64,000 nucleotides of DNA, taken from positions 1 through 64,000 of the forward strand of contig QHUU01000054.1 of assembly GCA_003222155.1 (NCBI GenBank), written 5' to 3'. Shown one piece after another: positions 42,742 to 52,320 of this stretch (its first letter is position 1; each line of letters begins with the position of its first letter). The notes under the pieces are model-generated. The model was not told the origin of the DNA, ran no database searches, and saw only the letters and a program-made list of their open reading frames with translations. This stretch comes from Gemmatimonadota bacterium (lineage in GTDB: Bacteria > Gemmatimonadota > Gemmatimonadetes > Gemmatimonadales > GWC2-71-9). The position numbers were made by a program, and so were the translations under genes.

Positions 42742-43569
42742 ATGTCAAAACGACAGACGGACGAAGTATTGCACGCGGCGCCCGACGCCGAAGGCGCGGC
42801 CGTCCCGACGCTCTCGCTCAGCGGCAAGATCGCGCTGATCACGGGTGCGTCGAGCGGCATCGGACGCGCCATTGCGCTGGCGTACGCGGCGGCAGGTGCG
42901 GATGTGGCGCTCACCTACCGCGGCAACCGCCGCGGCGCCGAGGAGACCGCGGAGCAGGCGCGCGCGGCCGGACGCCGGGCGGAGCCGCTTCAGGCGGACA
43001 TCGCGGAGGGTCGCGATGTCGACGCTCTAGCGGACGCGGTTCGCCGGGCGTTCGGTCGCGTGGACGTGTGGGTGAACAACGCGGGCGCCGACATTCTCAC
43101 CGGGGCGGCGTCGCGCCTCTCCTGGACGGAGAAGCTCGACCGGTTGCTCGCGGTCGACCTCCGGGGCACGGTGCTGGCCTCGTGGAAGGCGGTCGAGTTG
43201 ATGCGCGGGCAGCCTCCCGGCGGCGTCATCCTGAACATGTCGTGGGACCACGTGCTGGCCGGCGGGATGAAGGGCGAGTACGCCCAGGTGTTCTGCGCCG
43301 CGAAGGGGGGCGTGTACTCGTTCAGCCGCGCGCTCGCCCAGGCGGCCGCGCCGCACATCCGCGTCAACGTGCTGGGCCCCGGCTGGATCGAGACCGCCTA
43401 CGGCAGCGGGCTCGATGAGGGCGTCAAGCAGCGCATCACGAAGTCGATCCCGCTGGGGCGCTGGGGCACGCCGGAGGACATCGCCCATGCGGCCGTTTAC
43501 CTCGCTTCCGACGCGGCGCGCTACGTGACCGGCCAGATGTTGTCGGTCAACGGCGGGAGCGTCATCTAG
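42742..43569 (+). CDS. Short-chain dehydrogenase/reductase, candidate pterin reductase
   Basis: The 275-residue SDR has the cofactor motif ALITGASSGIGRAIALAYAA and VDVWVNNAGADIL. The active-site region NMSWDHVLAGGMKGEYAQVF leads into CAAKGGVYSF. The catalytic Ser and Lys are recognisable, but the residue 4 before the Lys is Phe, not Tyr, and the loop is about 4 residues longer than usual. The Arg after the first glycines suggests NADPH. In this neighbourhood a dihydromethanopterin-reductase role is possible; no other such gene is visible. It is not proven. Confidence 0.8.
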   Translation: MSKRQTDEVLHAAPDAEGAAVPTLSLSGKIALITGASSGIGRAIALAYAAAGADVALTYRGNRRGAEETAEQARAAGRRAEPLQADIAEGRDVDALADAVRRAFGRVDVWVNNAGADILTGAASRLSWTEKLDRLLAVDLRGTVLASWKAVELMRGQPPGGVILNMSWDHVLAGGMKGEYAQVFCAAKGGVYSFSRALAQAAAPHIRVNVLGPGWIETAYGSGLDEGVKQRITKSIPLGRWGTPEDIAHAAVYLASDAARYVTGQMLSVNGGSVI

Positions 43570-43588
43570 CCCGGACCAAGGAGCCGCC

Positions 43589-43948
43589 ATGGCAGCGAAA
43601 GAGCCCACGTATTCCGACGCCCAGATCGAAGCCAAGCTCAAGGACTTTCCCGGCTGGTGGTACGAAGACGGCTGGATCCGCCGCACGTACAAGACGGACG
43701 GCTGGCCGACCACGCTCATGCTCGTCAACGCCATCGGGTATGTCGCCGAGGCGGCGTACCATCACCCCGATCTGTCGGTCACGTGGGGGCGTGTGATCGT
43801 GAAGCTCCAGAACCATGCGGCGGGCGGGATCACCGACAAGGACTTCGAGCTGGCGCGCAAGATCGAAGAGACGGTTCTGTGGCGCCCCAAGGGGGGCGCG
43901 CTCGAAGGCACGCCCAACAAGTTCGTGCGCGCGGGCGATCCGCGGTGA
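43589..43948 (+). CDS. Pterin-4a-carbinolamine dehydratase-family protein
   Basis: The 119-residue protein has PCD features: SDAQIEAKLKDFPGWWYEDG, and AYHHPDLSVTWGRVIVKLQNHAAGGITDKD with the HHPD motif and a downstream His. It normally dehydrates 4a-hydroxytetrahydropterin. Its position between an SDR and a DHPS-like gene suggests a role in making or maintaining H4MPT. Confidence 0.93.
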   Translation: MAAKEPTYSDAQIEAKLKDFPGWWYEDGWIRRTYKTDGWPTTLMLVNAIGYVAEAAYHHPDLSVTWGRVIVKLQNHAAGGITDKDFELARKIEETVLWRPKGGALEGTPNKFVRAGDPR

Positions 43949-45390
43949 CGGCGGCGCCGCGCGCCCCGCGCCGCGTCCTGTTCGTCACCGGGAAGCTCGC
44001 GGAGCCCGCGCTGCGCCGGGTGGTCACCGGCATGGCTCCCCCGTTCGCGTGGGACGTGGCGGTCATGCGGATCACGGTGGCCGCTCTCATGACCACGCCG
44101 TGGATCGCGCGCTTCCTCGACGCGCCGTCTTCCCCCGACACCGATCTCGTGCTGCTCCCCGGGCTGTGCGAGGGCGATCCGGCGCTCGTCGCGCAGAAGC
44201 TCGGTGTGCCCGTGGAGAAGGGCCCCAAGGACCTGCGGCAGATTCCCGAATACTTCGGACGGGCCGCGGCGGCACGCGACTACGGGGCCTACGACATCGA
44301 GATCGTGGCCGAGGTGAACAACGCGCCCCGGCTCGCACGGGAAGCGATCCGCCGCGAAGCGGAGCATTACCGCGCGAGCGGCGCCGACCTGATCGATATC
44401 GGCTGCACTCCCGGCCGGGAGTTCCCCGGCCTGGCCGACGTGGTGGGCGAGCTGGTCGGCGCCGGGATGCGCGTGAGCATCGACTCCCTCGACCCTGCCG
44501 AGATCGGCATCGCGGTGCGGGCCGGGGCCGAGCTCGTCCTGAGCGTGAACGGCTCCAACCTCGAGGTCGCACACGATTTCGCCGGCACGAAGACGCGCGT
44601 GGTGGTGATCCCCGACGTGGGCCGGGGACCCGAGAGCCTCGAGCCGAGCATCGCGGCGCTCGACCGCTGGGGCGTGTCGTACCTCATCGATCCCATCATC
44701 GAGCCGATCGGCTTCGGGTTCATGCGCTCGCTGGAGCGCTACGCGGAGGCACGGCGACGTTACCCCGCGGCGCCGCTGTTCATGGGGATCGGGAACATCA
44801 CCGAGCTCACCGCCGCCGACACGACCGGTGTGAACGCCCTGCTGCTGGCGATCTGCCAGGAGCTCGGCGTGCGCGCCGTGCTCACCACCGAGGTCATTCC
44901 CTGGGCGCGCGGCGCCGTACGGGAGATCGACGTCGCCCGGCGCCTGATGTACCACGCCGTCACGCAGCACACGCTCCCGAAGGGTGTGGACGATCGGCTC
45001 GTGACGGTGAAGGACCCGGCGGTGCTCGCCTACAGCGAGGCGGAGCTGCGCGAGCTGCAGCGCGCCGTCACGGACCCCAACTTCCGCATTTTCGCCGATC
45101 GCGACACGATCACGGTGTTCAACAGCGAGAAGTTCGTGCGCGGCACGGACATCCACGAGATCTTCGCGCAGCTCGACGTGGACGAGCCGACGCATGCCTT
45201 TTACCTGGGCCGCGAGCTCGCGAAAGCGAAGCTCGCCGTCACCCTCGGAAAGACGTATCGCCAGGAGGGAGCGCTGCAGTGGGGGTACCTCACGCCCCCG
45301 GACGACCGCGGCCCCGAGCACGTGAAGCTCACGCAACGCTCCACGCGCTCGCGCGCCCGGAGCGCGTCCCGCACCAAAACCCGCCGGTGA
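43945..45390 (+). CDS. Dihydropteroate synthase-related protein (H4MPT type)
   Basis: The 481-residue protein has an N-terminal domain (about 1-140, DUF6513-like: [30 protein letters not shown]) and a C-terminal DHPS-like TIM barrel (about 145-400: [60 protein letters not shown]). This two-domain family occurs with the H4MPT pathway. It is the best candidate for coupling the dihydropterin to the ribofuranosyl-aminobenzene made by MptG. The C-terminal tail is basic. Confidence 0.88.
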   Translation: MTAAPRAPRRVLFVTGKLAEPALRRVVTGMAPPFAWDVAVMRITVAALMTTPWIARFLDAPSSPDTDLVLLPGLCEGDPALVAQKLGVPVEKGPKDLRQIPEYFGRAAAARDYGAYDIEIVAEVNNAPRLAREAIRREAEHYRASGADLIDIGCTPGREFPGLADVVGELVGAGMRVSIDSLDPAEIGIAVRAGAELVLSVNGSNLEVAHDFAGTKTRVVVIPDVGRGPESLEPSIAALDRWGVSYLIDPIIEPIGFGFMRSLERYAEARRRYPAAPLFMGIGNITELTAADTTGVNALLLAICQELGVRAVLTTEVIPWARGAVREIDVARRLMYHAVTQHTLPKGVDDRLVTVKDPAVLAYSEAELRELQRAVTDPNFRIFADRDTITVFNSEKFVRGTDIHEIFAQLDVDEPTHAFYLGRELAKAKLAVTLGKTYRQEGALQWGYLTPPDDRGPEHVKLTQRSTRSRARSASRTKTRR

Positions 45391-46871
45391 GCGACGCGGC
45401 ACCGCTCGTGGAAGAGCTGGCACCCGCTCCCGACCCATTCGACTGCTGCGCGCGCCTCGCCGAGCTGCCGTACGTCGTGTTCCTCGACAGCGCGAGCGAC
45501 CCCGGGCAGCTCGGGCGCCACTCGTTTCTCGCCGCCGATCCGTTCACGGCCGTGCGGGCCAAGCGTCGGCTCACCCAACAGCTCGTCGACGGACGGTGGA
45601 TCCGCATCGATGCGGATCCGCTCGCGCACGCGCGGGCGCTGCTCGCCCCACACGTCGGGGCCGCGGTGGCGGACCTCCCGCCGTTCCAGGGCGGCGCGGC
45701 CGGATACGTGGGCTACGACTGGGGCGCGGCGCTGGAGCGCGTCCCCCGGACCCGCTACGACGACCTCGCCGTACCCGACGTGCTGCTGGGCCTGTACGAC
45801 TGGGTGATCGCCTGGGATCACCAGGCCGGCAGGGCGTGGCTGATCTCGACGGGGATGCCCGAGCGGGGCGCGGCACGCAGCAAGCGGGCAGCGAGCCGGG
45901 TGGCGTTGGTCAAGGAGACCATGGCGGACCGACGGCCACGCGGACGGGGCGCGGGGGGTCTCCCGGAGCGACTGCGTCGTTTTGTGGCGCAGGGAGACCC
46001 CCCGCGTCCCGTCCGTCCAGCCGCCCCGTCTTACCCCGTGCCCGACATCCCGGACGTCCGTTCCAGTTTCACGCACGACGGCTATCTCGACGCCGTCGCC
46101 CGGGTCATCGAGTACATCCGCGCGGGCGACATCTTCCAGGCGAACCTGTCGCAGCGGCTCGAGGCACCGCTCGCGGACACTCCGCTGGCGTTGTACGGCC
46201 GGTTGCGTCGCCGCAACCCGGCGCCCTTCGCCGCCTTCCTCGGGTTCGGCGACGTGGTCGTGGCGAGCTCGTCCCCGGAGCGCTTCCTGCGCGTGCAGCC
46301 CGACGGCCGGGTGGAAACCCGGCCCATCAAAGGTACGAGGCCCCGGGGGGTCGGGCCCGAGCACGACGCGGCGCTCGCGCTCGCCCTCGCCGAGAGCGAG
46401 AAGGACCGGGCCGAAAACGTGATGATCGTCGACCTGTTGCGGAACGATCTGTCGCGGGTGTGTCGGCCCGGCTCGGTGCGGGTGCCGGAGCTGTTCGCTC
46501 TCGAGCATTATGCGACGGTGCACCACCTCGTTTCTACGGTCGTGGGCGACCTGGCACCCGGGCAGGACGCGGTGGATGTGCTGCGCGCCGCGTTTCCCGG
46601 CGGTTCCATCACCGGCGCTCCGAAAGTCCGCGCAATGCAGATCATCGCGGAGCTCGAGCCGACCGCGCGAGGTGTGTACTGCGGCGCCATCGGCTACGTG
46701 AGCACGACCGGCACGCTGGAGGCGAGCATCGTGATCCGAACCTATCTGGTGCGGGGGCGCGACGTGTATTTTCAAGTCGGCGGCGGCATCGTAGTCGATT
46801 CCGATCCCGAGCAGGAGTACCGGGAAACCTTGGACAAGGCGCGGGGATTGATCGCCGCATTGCGACCATGA
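45387..46871 (+). CDS. pabB: Aminodeoxychorismate synthase component I
   Basis: The 494-residue chorismate-binding enzyme has [20 protein letters not shown] in the N-terminal domain. In the catalytic domain are [26 protein letters not shown] (the PIKGT lysine marks PabB rather than anthranilate synthase), [20 protein letters not shown] and [16 protein letters not shown]. It makes aminodeoxychorismate for 4-aminobenzoate, the substrate of MptG. The linker between the domains (about residues 186-210) is encoded by a large DNA palindrome. pabA lies 4.2 kb downstream. Confidence 0.93.
   Translation: MSDAAPLVEELAPAPDPFDCCARLAELPYVVFLDSASDPGQLGRHSFLAADPFTAVRAKRRLTQQLVDGRWIRIDADPLAHARALLAPHVGAAVADLPPFQGGAAGYVGYDWGAALERVPRTRYDDLAVPDVLLGLYDWVIAWDHQAGRAWLISTGMPERGAARSKRAASRVALVKETMADRRPRGRGAGGLPERLRRFVAQGDPPRPVRPAAPSYPVPDIPDVRSSFTHDGYLDAVARVIEYIRAGDIFQANLSQRLEAPLADTPLALYGRLRRRNPAPFAAFLGFGDVVVASSSPERFLRVQPDGRVETRPIKGTRPRGVGPEHDAALALALAESEKDRAENVMIVDLLRNDLSRVCRPGSVRVPELFALEHYATVHHLVSTVVGDLAPGQDAVDVLRAAFPGGSITGAPKVRAMQIIAELEPTARGVYCGAIGYVSTTGTLEASIVIRTYLVRGRDVYFQVGGGIVVDSDPEQEYRETLDKARGLIAALRP
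45942..46014. repeat. Palindromic element inside pabB
   Basis: A 23-nt left arm (45942-45964, beginning GGACGGGGCGCGG) pairs with a 23-nt right arm (45992-46014) with one mismatch, around a 27-nt loop. It encodes an Arg/Gly/Pro-rich linker between the two PabB domains, where an insertion would be tolerated. It looks like an in-frame palindromic repeat element; whether copies exist elsewhere in the genome cannot be seen here. Confidence 0.8.
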
Positions 46872-49114
46872 GCCCGAACGGACTCTCGAGCCTCGCGTGG
46901 CGCGCGGCGGTGATGTGCGCGCTCGCCGCCCCGCCCGCCTCGGCGCAGCAGGCGCCCGCGGACAGCGCCGGCGCTGGGACTATCTTCGACGGCACGACGC
47001 TCGCCGGCTGGGACGGCGACCCTGCATTCTGGCGAGTCGAGGACGGGGCGATCGTCGGCGAAACCAGGGCCGACAAACCGCTCAAGGCGAACACCTTCAT
47101 TATCTGGCGGGGCGGCACGACCCGGGACTTCGTGCTGAGGCTCGAATACCGAATGAGCGCCAGCAGCCCCGCCGGGAACAGCGGCGTCCAGTTCCGGAGC
47201 GCGCTGCTTCCGGACGCGGGGCGTTGGGTAATGAAGGGCTATCAAGCCGACATCGACGCGGCCGACGCGTACACCGGCCAGATCTACGAAGAGCGGGGAC
47301 GCGGGTTTCTCGCGAGACCAGGCCAAGCCGTGCGCGTCGCCGCGGACGGCCAGTTGCAGGCGCTCGGGTGGGTGGCCCAGCCCGACGTGGTGAAGTCGTT
47401 CATGAAAAAGCGGGACTGGAACGAGCTGCAGGTGGTCGCGCGCGGCAACGCCATCGTGGAACTGGTGAACGGCCACGTGACCAGCCTGCTGGTGGACGAC
47501 GACGAGCGGCGGGACAAAGAGGGGCTGCTGGGTCTGCAGCTCCACGCCGGCCCGCCCATGAAGATCGAATTCCGGAACATCCGCCTGACGGGTGCGGACT
47601 CCGTCCCGACTACGCGGGCGCACGCGGACTGGCTCACGGACGGTGGCAACCCACAGCGTACCGCGTGGCAGCGCGACGAGACCGTCCTGACGACCGGCCG
47701 GGCCAAGGACATCCGGCTGCTGTGGAAGATCACGCTCGACAACGCGCCGCGGGAAATGCATTCGCTGTTGCCGGCGCTCGTGGTGGGCCGCGTGGACACG
47801 CGCGAGGGACCGACACAGATCGTGGTGGTGACGGGGGTGTCGGACAACCTGTACGCGATCGACGCCGGGCGCGGCGTGCTGCTCTGGAAGAAGCGCTTCG
47901 ATCATGCGTCGGTGGGCGACACCACTCCCCGGAGCGGTCTCATGTGCCCCGGCGGCATCACCGCGACGCCGGTGATCGGTCCCACCACGGTACCGGGACG
48001 GTACACGATCTACGCCGTGTCGTGGGACGGGACGCTCCACCAGGTGGACGTCGCCGATGGCGCGGATGCGGCGCCGCCCGCGAAGTTCATGCCGCCGAAC
48101 GGGAAGCCCTACGCGTTGAACCTCTGGAAAAACGTGATCTACACGCACACCGCTCAAGGGTGCGGCGGTCATCCGAACATGGTCTATGCCTACGACCTCG
48201 CCACCGGCCGGGTCGGCAGCTGGGGACCCGCGGGGGGCGGCATGTGGGGCCGTACCGGGCCCGCGATCAGCTCGAAGGGCATCATGTACACGGGCACCGG
48301 GGACGGGCCGTGGGATCCGGAGCGCGGGATCTACGGCAACGGCATCATCGGGGTTCAGCAGAACCCGACCACGAAAGCGCTCGAGCTGGCGGACTACTTC
48401 GCACCGTCGAACGCCGAGTGGCTGTTCAAGCGCGACCTGGACATGCAGGTGACGCCCGCGATCTTCGATTACAAAGGCCGGGAACTCATGGTCTCGGCAG
48501 GCAAGGAGTGTCGCGTGTACCTGATGGACACGGAGTCCATCGGCGGCGATGACCATCGCACGCCGCTGTATCGCACGCCGCTCTTGTGCAATGAGGGCGT
48601 CAATTTCGCCTCCGCGGGCATCTGGGGCGCGATGACGACCTGGGTGGACGCCAGCGGCACGCGCTGGGTTTTGGCGCCGTTCTGGGGACCCAAACACTCG
48701 CTCTTCACAGCGCCGGTGGTGCACGGCGACGTCGAGCACGGCGCGATCGCCGCGTTCAAGCTCGAAGAGCGGGACGGCGGCCTCCAGCTCGCACCCGCCT
48801 GGATCTCGCGCGACATGAGCCGTGCCGAGCCCCCGGTCGTCGCGAACGGGGTCGTCTTCGCCTACGGCAGCGGCGAGAGCACCACACAGGCTACGCCGGA
48901 GCTGGGCCTTCGGGCCAACCAGTCCGAGGTGCGCATCAAGAATTCCACCCACGCAGTCCTGCACGCGCTCGACGGCCAGACCGGCGAGGAGCTGTGGTCC
49001 AGCGGCGCGCAGATCACGTCCTGGAACCACTGGGCCGGCCTGTCGGTCGCGAACGGCCGCGTCTACCTCGGCACGTTCGACGGCACGCTGTACTGCTTCG
49101 GCATCGGTCCATGA
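46868..49114 (+). CDS. Secreted DUF1080 / PQQ-like beta-propeller fusion protein
   Basis: The 748-residue protein has a signal peptide (about 1-27), a DUF1080 domain (about 38-243: [33 protein letters not shown]) and a C-terminal propeller (about 255-748) with W-motif-like blades such as [20 protein letters not shown] and [20 protein letters not shown]. The propeller resembles quinoproteins, but I do not find the paired Cys or the W-D-x-D active site of methanol dehydrogenases. It is ATGA-coupled to pabB. Role unknown; I infer periplasmic oxidation or carbohydrate binding. Confidence 0.78.
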   Translation: MSPNGLSSLAWRAAVMCALAAPPASAQQAPADSAGAGTIFDGTTLAGWDGDPAFWRVEDGAIVGETRADKPLKANTFIIWRGGTTRDFVLRLEYRMSASSPAGNSGVQFRSALLPDAGRWVMKGYQADIDAADAYTGQIYEERGRGFLARPGQAVRVAADGQLQALGWVAQPDVVKSFMKKRDWNELQVVARGNAIVELVNGHVTSLLVDDDERRDKEGLLGLQLHAGPPMKIEFRNIRLTGADSVPTTRAHADWLTDGGNPQRTAWQRDETVLTTGRAKDIRLLWKITLDNAPREMHSLLPALVVGRVDTREGPTQIVVVTGVSDNLYAIDAGRGVLLWKKRFDHASVGDTTPRSGLMCPGGITATPVIGPTTVPGRYTIYAVSWDGTLHQVDVADGADAAPPAKFMPPNGKPYALNLWKNVIYTHTAQGCGGHPNMVYAYDLATGRVGSWGPAGGGMWGRTGPAISSKGIMYTGTGDGPWDPERGIYGNGIIGVQQNPTTKALELADYFAPSNAEWLFKRDLDMQVTPAIFDYKGRELMVSAGKECRVYLMDTESIGGDDHRTPLYRTPLLCNEGVNFASAGIWGAMTTWVDASGTRWVLAPFWGPKHSLFTAPVVHGDVEHGAIAAFKLEERDGGLQLAPAWISRDMSRAEPPVVANGVVFAYGSGESTTQATPELGLRANQSEVRIKNSTHAVLHALDGQTGEELWSSGAQITSWNHWAGLSVANGRVYLGTFDGTLYCFGIGP

Positions 49115-50646
49115 AAGCGTCCGCGGTGGCCGCGGTCGTGACGTGCGCAGGCGTCGGCCTGGCGGGGGCGGGGGGCAACGCCGCGCGTGCCCAGGACTGG
49201 ACGACCGGTGGCTACGACGCGCAGCGCTCGTCCTGGGTCAGGGTTGAGGGAAAGATCTCCACGGCCGCCTTACGGAAGCCCGGATTCCAGTTGCTCTGGA
49301 AGCTCACGCTCGCCCATGAGTCCACCGCGGGGCGCGGCGTTACGGCGCCGGTGCTGCTCGATCTGATGATCGGCTACCGGGGATTCCGGGCGTTGGGCTT
49401 TGTGGGCGCGCCGCCCGATCACGTGGTGGCGATCGATACCGACCTTGGCCTGGTGGAATGGGAGCGGCGGTTTGCCCCGGAGGCACGAGCGACCGGGGGC
49501 TCGGCGGCCTGCGCGCGTGACATGACGCCCAACCTGGCGCGGCCCACGAACGCCGCGCTGCCGACCGTGATCGGGGGAGTCGGCGGTGCGTCGCGCGCCG
49601 GTCGACCCGCACACGGTGCGGTGGGCGACCCTGGTGAGGGCGCAGTCACGCTGGCGCAGGTCGGCGCGCGCCGCCGGGAAACCCCGCCGGGCGCCCCCGC
49701 CCCGCCCCAGTCCCCCGCCCCGCGCCCGGCCCCGCGTCCCTTTGCGATCGTGTATGTCCTGCCGAGCGACGGCATGCTGCGCACGCTCAACGCCATGAAC
49801 GGCGCCGACGCCGAGTCGCCGGTGCCTTTCCTGCCGCCCCATACCAACGCGCGCGGCTTGATCATCGTCGATGACGTCGCCTACGTGGCCACCGCCCGGG
49901 GCTGCGGGGGCGCCCCGGATGGCATCTGGGCACTCGACCTCGGCGCGAAACAGGTCACCACGTGGCGCGCCCCTGGCGGGATCGCGGGTGCCCTCGGTCC
50001 TGCCGTCGCTCCGGACGGAACGATTTATGTGACGACCGGCGACGGGCAAGTGATCGCGCTCGAGCCGCGCACCCTGAAGCAGCGGCGAGCCTATCGCTCG
50101 GGCGGTCCGGCCTTTGTCTCCTCGTCCGTGATCTTCGATCATCGCGGCAGGCTGCTGATCGCCGCGGCGAGCCGGGATGGACGGGTCCGGATGCTCGACA
50201 GCCGCGGCACGGCCTTCATCAGGACGCCGCTGGTTGCCCACGCGGCGGCGCCCGCGGCGGTCGCGCTCGCGAGCTGGGCGGACACGAACGACACCCGCTG
50301 GCTCCTCATGCCAGGCGGCGCGCTGCGTGGCGCCATTGTCGCGTGGAAAGTGGCCCAGCACGACACCGTGCCCACGCTCCAGTCCGGTTGGATGTCGGGC
50401 GATATGCCGGGGCCGCTCGCGGCGGCGGTCGTCAACGACGTGATCTTCGCCGTCTCCCGCGGCGCGCCTGCCTCCTCGCCCGCCGTCCTCTACGCGCTGG
50501 ACGGGGCCACCGGTAAAGAGCTGTGGAACAGCGGCACCACGATTCCGACCGGCGGGCGGACGGCCTTGTCGGCCGGCGGCAGCCAGGTGTACGTGGCGAC
50601 CGGGGATGGTACACTGTACGCGTTCGGATTCCCGATGGAGCATTGA
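49111..50646 (+). CDS. Secreted PQQ-like beta-propeller protein
   Basis: The 511-residue protein has a signal peptide (about 1-27, ending AARAQ) and propeller blades ([53 protein letters not shown]). A Pro-rich insert at about 190-215 ([16 protein letters not shown]) is encoded by a C-rich tract. It pairs with the preceding fusion protein and the following cytochrome. No canonical dehydrogenase active site is recognised. Confidence 0.76.
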   Translation: MKASAVAAVVTCAGVGLAGAGGNAARAQDWTTGGYDAQRSSWVRVEGKISTAALRKPGFQLLWKLTLAHESTAGRGVTAPVLLDLMIGYRGFRALGFVGAPPDHVVAIDTDLGLVEWERRFAPEARATGGSAACARDMTPNLARPTNAALPTVIGGVGGASRAGRPAHGAVGDPGEGAVTLAQVGARRRETPPGAPAPPQSPAPRPAPRPFAIVYVLPSDGMLRTLNAMNGADAESPVPFLPPHTNARGLIIVDDVAYVATARGCGGAPDGIWALDLGAKQVTTWRAPGGIAGALGPAVAPDGTIYVTTGDGQVIALEPRTLKQRRAYRSGGPAFVSSSVIFDHRGRLLIAAASRDGRVRMLDSRGTAFIRTPLVAHAAAPAAVALASWADTNDTRWLLMPGGALRGAIVAWKVAQHDTVPTLQSGWMSGDMPGPLAAAVVNDVIFAVSRGAPASSPAVLYALDGATGKELWNSGTTIPTGGRTALSAGGSQVYVATGDGTLYAFGFPMEH

Positions 50647-50647
50647 G

Positions 50648-51103
50648 GTGCGCCATGCTGCGATGGTCGTCGCGACCCTGCTGGGGGCGCGTCACGCGCC
50701 GGCCCAGATCCCCGACGGGCCGGGCAGGAAGGAGACCGTCAGGCTCTGCTCGCAGTGTCATGCGGCGGAGGTGGTGATGTCGGTCGGCCAGAATCGCGCG
50801 GGGTGGGCGGCCACCCTGCGGAAGATGAGCGCGCTCGGCGCCAAGGGAACGGACGAGGAGTTCCGCTCCGCGCTCGAGTATCTCGCGGCGCACTTCCCGG
50901 CCCAGGAGCGCCCGCGGATCAATCTGAATACCGCGACGGCGATCGAGCTGGAAAGCGGCTTGACCCTGCGGCGGTCGCAGGCCGCCGCGATCATCGCGTA
51001 CCGTTCACAGCACGGCCGCTTCACGTCCCTGGAGGACGTGAAAAAGGTGCCGGGTCTCGATCCGGCGATCATAGAAGCCAAGCGAGATCGCGTGACGTTT
51101 TGA
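50648..51103 (+). CDS. Cytochrome c / helix-hairpin-helix fusion protein
   Basis: The 151-residue protein starts at GTG 50648 (ATG 50663 is possible) with a signal-like segment. A single haem-binding motif CSQCH (C34, C37, H38) is followed by GWAATLRKMSALGAKGTDEE and a C-terminal helix-hairpin-helix pair of ComEA type: INLNTATAIELESGLTLRRS, then VKKVPGLDPAIIEAKRDRV. The second part normally binds DNA, but in a periplasmic cytochrome it may be a protein-contact module. It sits 1 bp after the propeller gene and probably takes electrons from it. Confidence 0.8.
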   Translation: MRHAAMVVATLLGARHAPAQIPDGPGRKETVRLCSQCHAAEVVMSVGQNRAGWAATLRKMSALGAKGTDEEFRSALEYLAAHFPAQERPRINLNTATAIELESGLTLRRSQAAAIIAYRSQHGRFTSLEDVKKVPGLDPAIIEAKRDRVTF

Positions 51104-51115
51104 AGGTGTGAGCCC

Positions 51116-51754
51116 ATGATCCTGTTGATCGATAACTACGACTCCTTCGTCTTCAACCTGGCCCGTTACGTGCGCGAGCTGGGGGAGGAGACCGTTGTAC
51201 GACGCCACGACGCGACGTCGTACGACGAGATCGACGGGATCGGCCCTTCCCACATCATTATCTCCCCGGGGCCGTGCTCGCCCGCGGAGGCAGGGATGTC
51301 GATTGATGTGGTCCGACGCTACGGGCCGGCAATCCCCATCCTGGGCGTCTGTCTGGGGCACCAGTGCATCGGGGCGGCGTACGGCGCCGGCATCGTGCGC
51401 GCCGGACGACCCGTCCACGGCAAGGCGGCCCGGATACATCACGACGGGCGCGGCCTGTTCGCGGGTCTTCCCAACCCGTTCGCGGCGGCGCGCTACCACT
51501 CGCTCGTCATCGCGCGCGCCGGCCTGCCGGCCGAGCTCCGCGTCACCGCGACCGCGGACGACGGGGAGGTCATGGCCGTCGAGCACGTGCGCCACCCGGT
51601 CATCGGCGTGCAATTCCACCCCGAGTCCGTGCTCACGGAGCACGGCTACGTGCTGCTGGATCGTTTCCTGCACGGGGCCGCCTCCTGCCGCGACGCCCTC
51701 CCCGACCGCGCCGACGGCGCGCGCTCGGCGGCCCCGATGGCGCTGGTGCGGTGA
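51116..51754 (+). CDS. pabA: Aminodeoxychorismate synthase component II (glutamine amidotransferase)
   Basis: The 212-residue class I amidotransferase has the catalytic Cys in LGVCLGHQCIG and the His-Glu pair in GVQFHPESVLTEHG, plus LIDNYDSFVFNLARYVRELG at the start and ISPGPCSPAEAG. It supplies ammonia to PabB. It could also serve TrpE, but pabB and mptG nearby favour 4-aminobenzoate. The DUF447 gene overlaps by 4 bp. Confidence 0.92.
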   Translation: MILLIDNYDSFVFNLARYVRELGEETVVRRHDATSYDEIDGIGPSHIIISPGPCSPAEAGMSIDVVRRYGPAIPILGVCLGHQCIGAAYGAGIVRAGRPVHGKAARIHHDGRGLFAGLPNPFAAARYHSLVIARAGLPAELRVTATADDGEVMAVEHVRHPVIGVQFHPESVLTEHGYVLLDRFLHGAASCRDALPDRADGARSAAPMALVR

Positions 51755-52320
51755 TCATCGAATCCATTCTCACCACCGTGAACGAGCGCGGGGCGAACTT
51801 CGCCCCGATGGGCGTCGAGTGGGGGGAGGACGAGATCGTCATCAAGCCCTTCCTCGAAACCACGACGTTCAAGAACCTCGAGGCGACGGGCGCCGCGGTT
51901 GTGAACCTCACGGACGATGTCATGCTGTTCGCGCGGGGCGCGATCTCCGATGTCCAGTTCCCCGCCCGGGCTGCCGCCGTGGTGCGCGGGGTCGTGCTCG
52001 AGGCGGCGTGCTCCTGGCGCGAAGTGCGAGTCGAGACGCTGGACGCGACGCCGCCGCGCGCGCGGGTGGTGACCCGGGTGGTGCACCGCGGGTTCCAGCG
52101 CGAATTCCTCGGGTTCAACCGCGCCCGGCACGCCGTGCTCGAGGCGGCGATCCTGGCCACCCGCACCCATCTCCTCCCGCCCGAGCAGATCCGCGACGAA
52201 TTCGCGCGGCTGCAGGTGATCGTCGACAAGACCGCCGGCCCGCGTGAGCGGGACGCGATGGCCTTGCTCACCGACTACGTGCGCCGCACGCCCCGCCCCG
52301 CACAGTCCACGGCGCGATGA
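51751..52320 (+). CDS. DUF447-family protein of the H4MPT cluster
   Basis: The 189-residue protein begins IIESILTTVNERGANFAPMG and has TTFKNLEATGAAVVNLTDDV, the signature of DUF447, an FMN-binding split-barrel-like fold found in archaea and in H4MPT-containing bacteria. A flavin-dependent reduction in cofactor synthesis is possible; no activity is established to my knowledge. It is coupled to pabA and mptG. Confidence 0.84.
   Translation: MIIESILTTVNERGANFAPMGVEWGEDEIVIKPFLETTTFKNLEATGAAVVNLTDDVMLFARGAISDVQFPARAAAVVRGVVLEAACSWREVRVETLDATPPRARVVTRVVHRGFQREFLGFNRARHAVLEAAILATRTHLLPPEQIRDEFARLQVIVDKTAGPRERDAMALLTDYVRRTPRPAQSTAR

Noticed and set aside
46868-50646. Treating the two propeller proteins as MxaF/XoxF methanol dehydrogenases
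   Set aside because: Neither shows the vicinal Cys pair or the W-D-x-D active-site segment found in the true XoxF at 53502.
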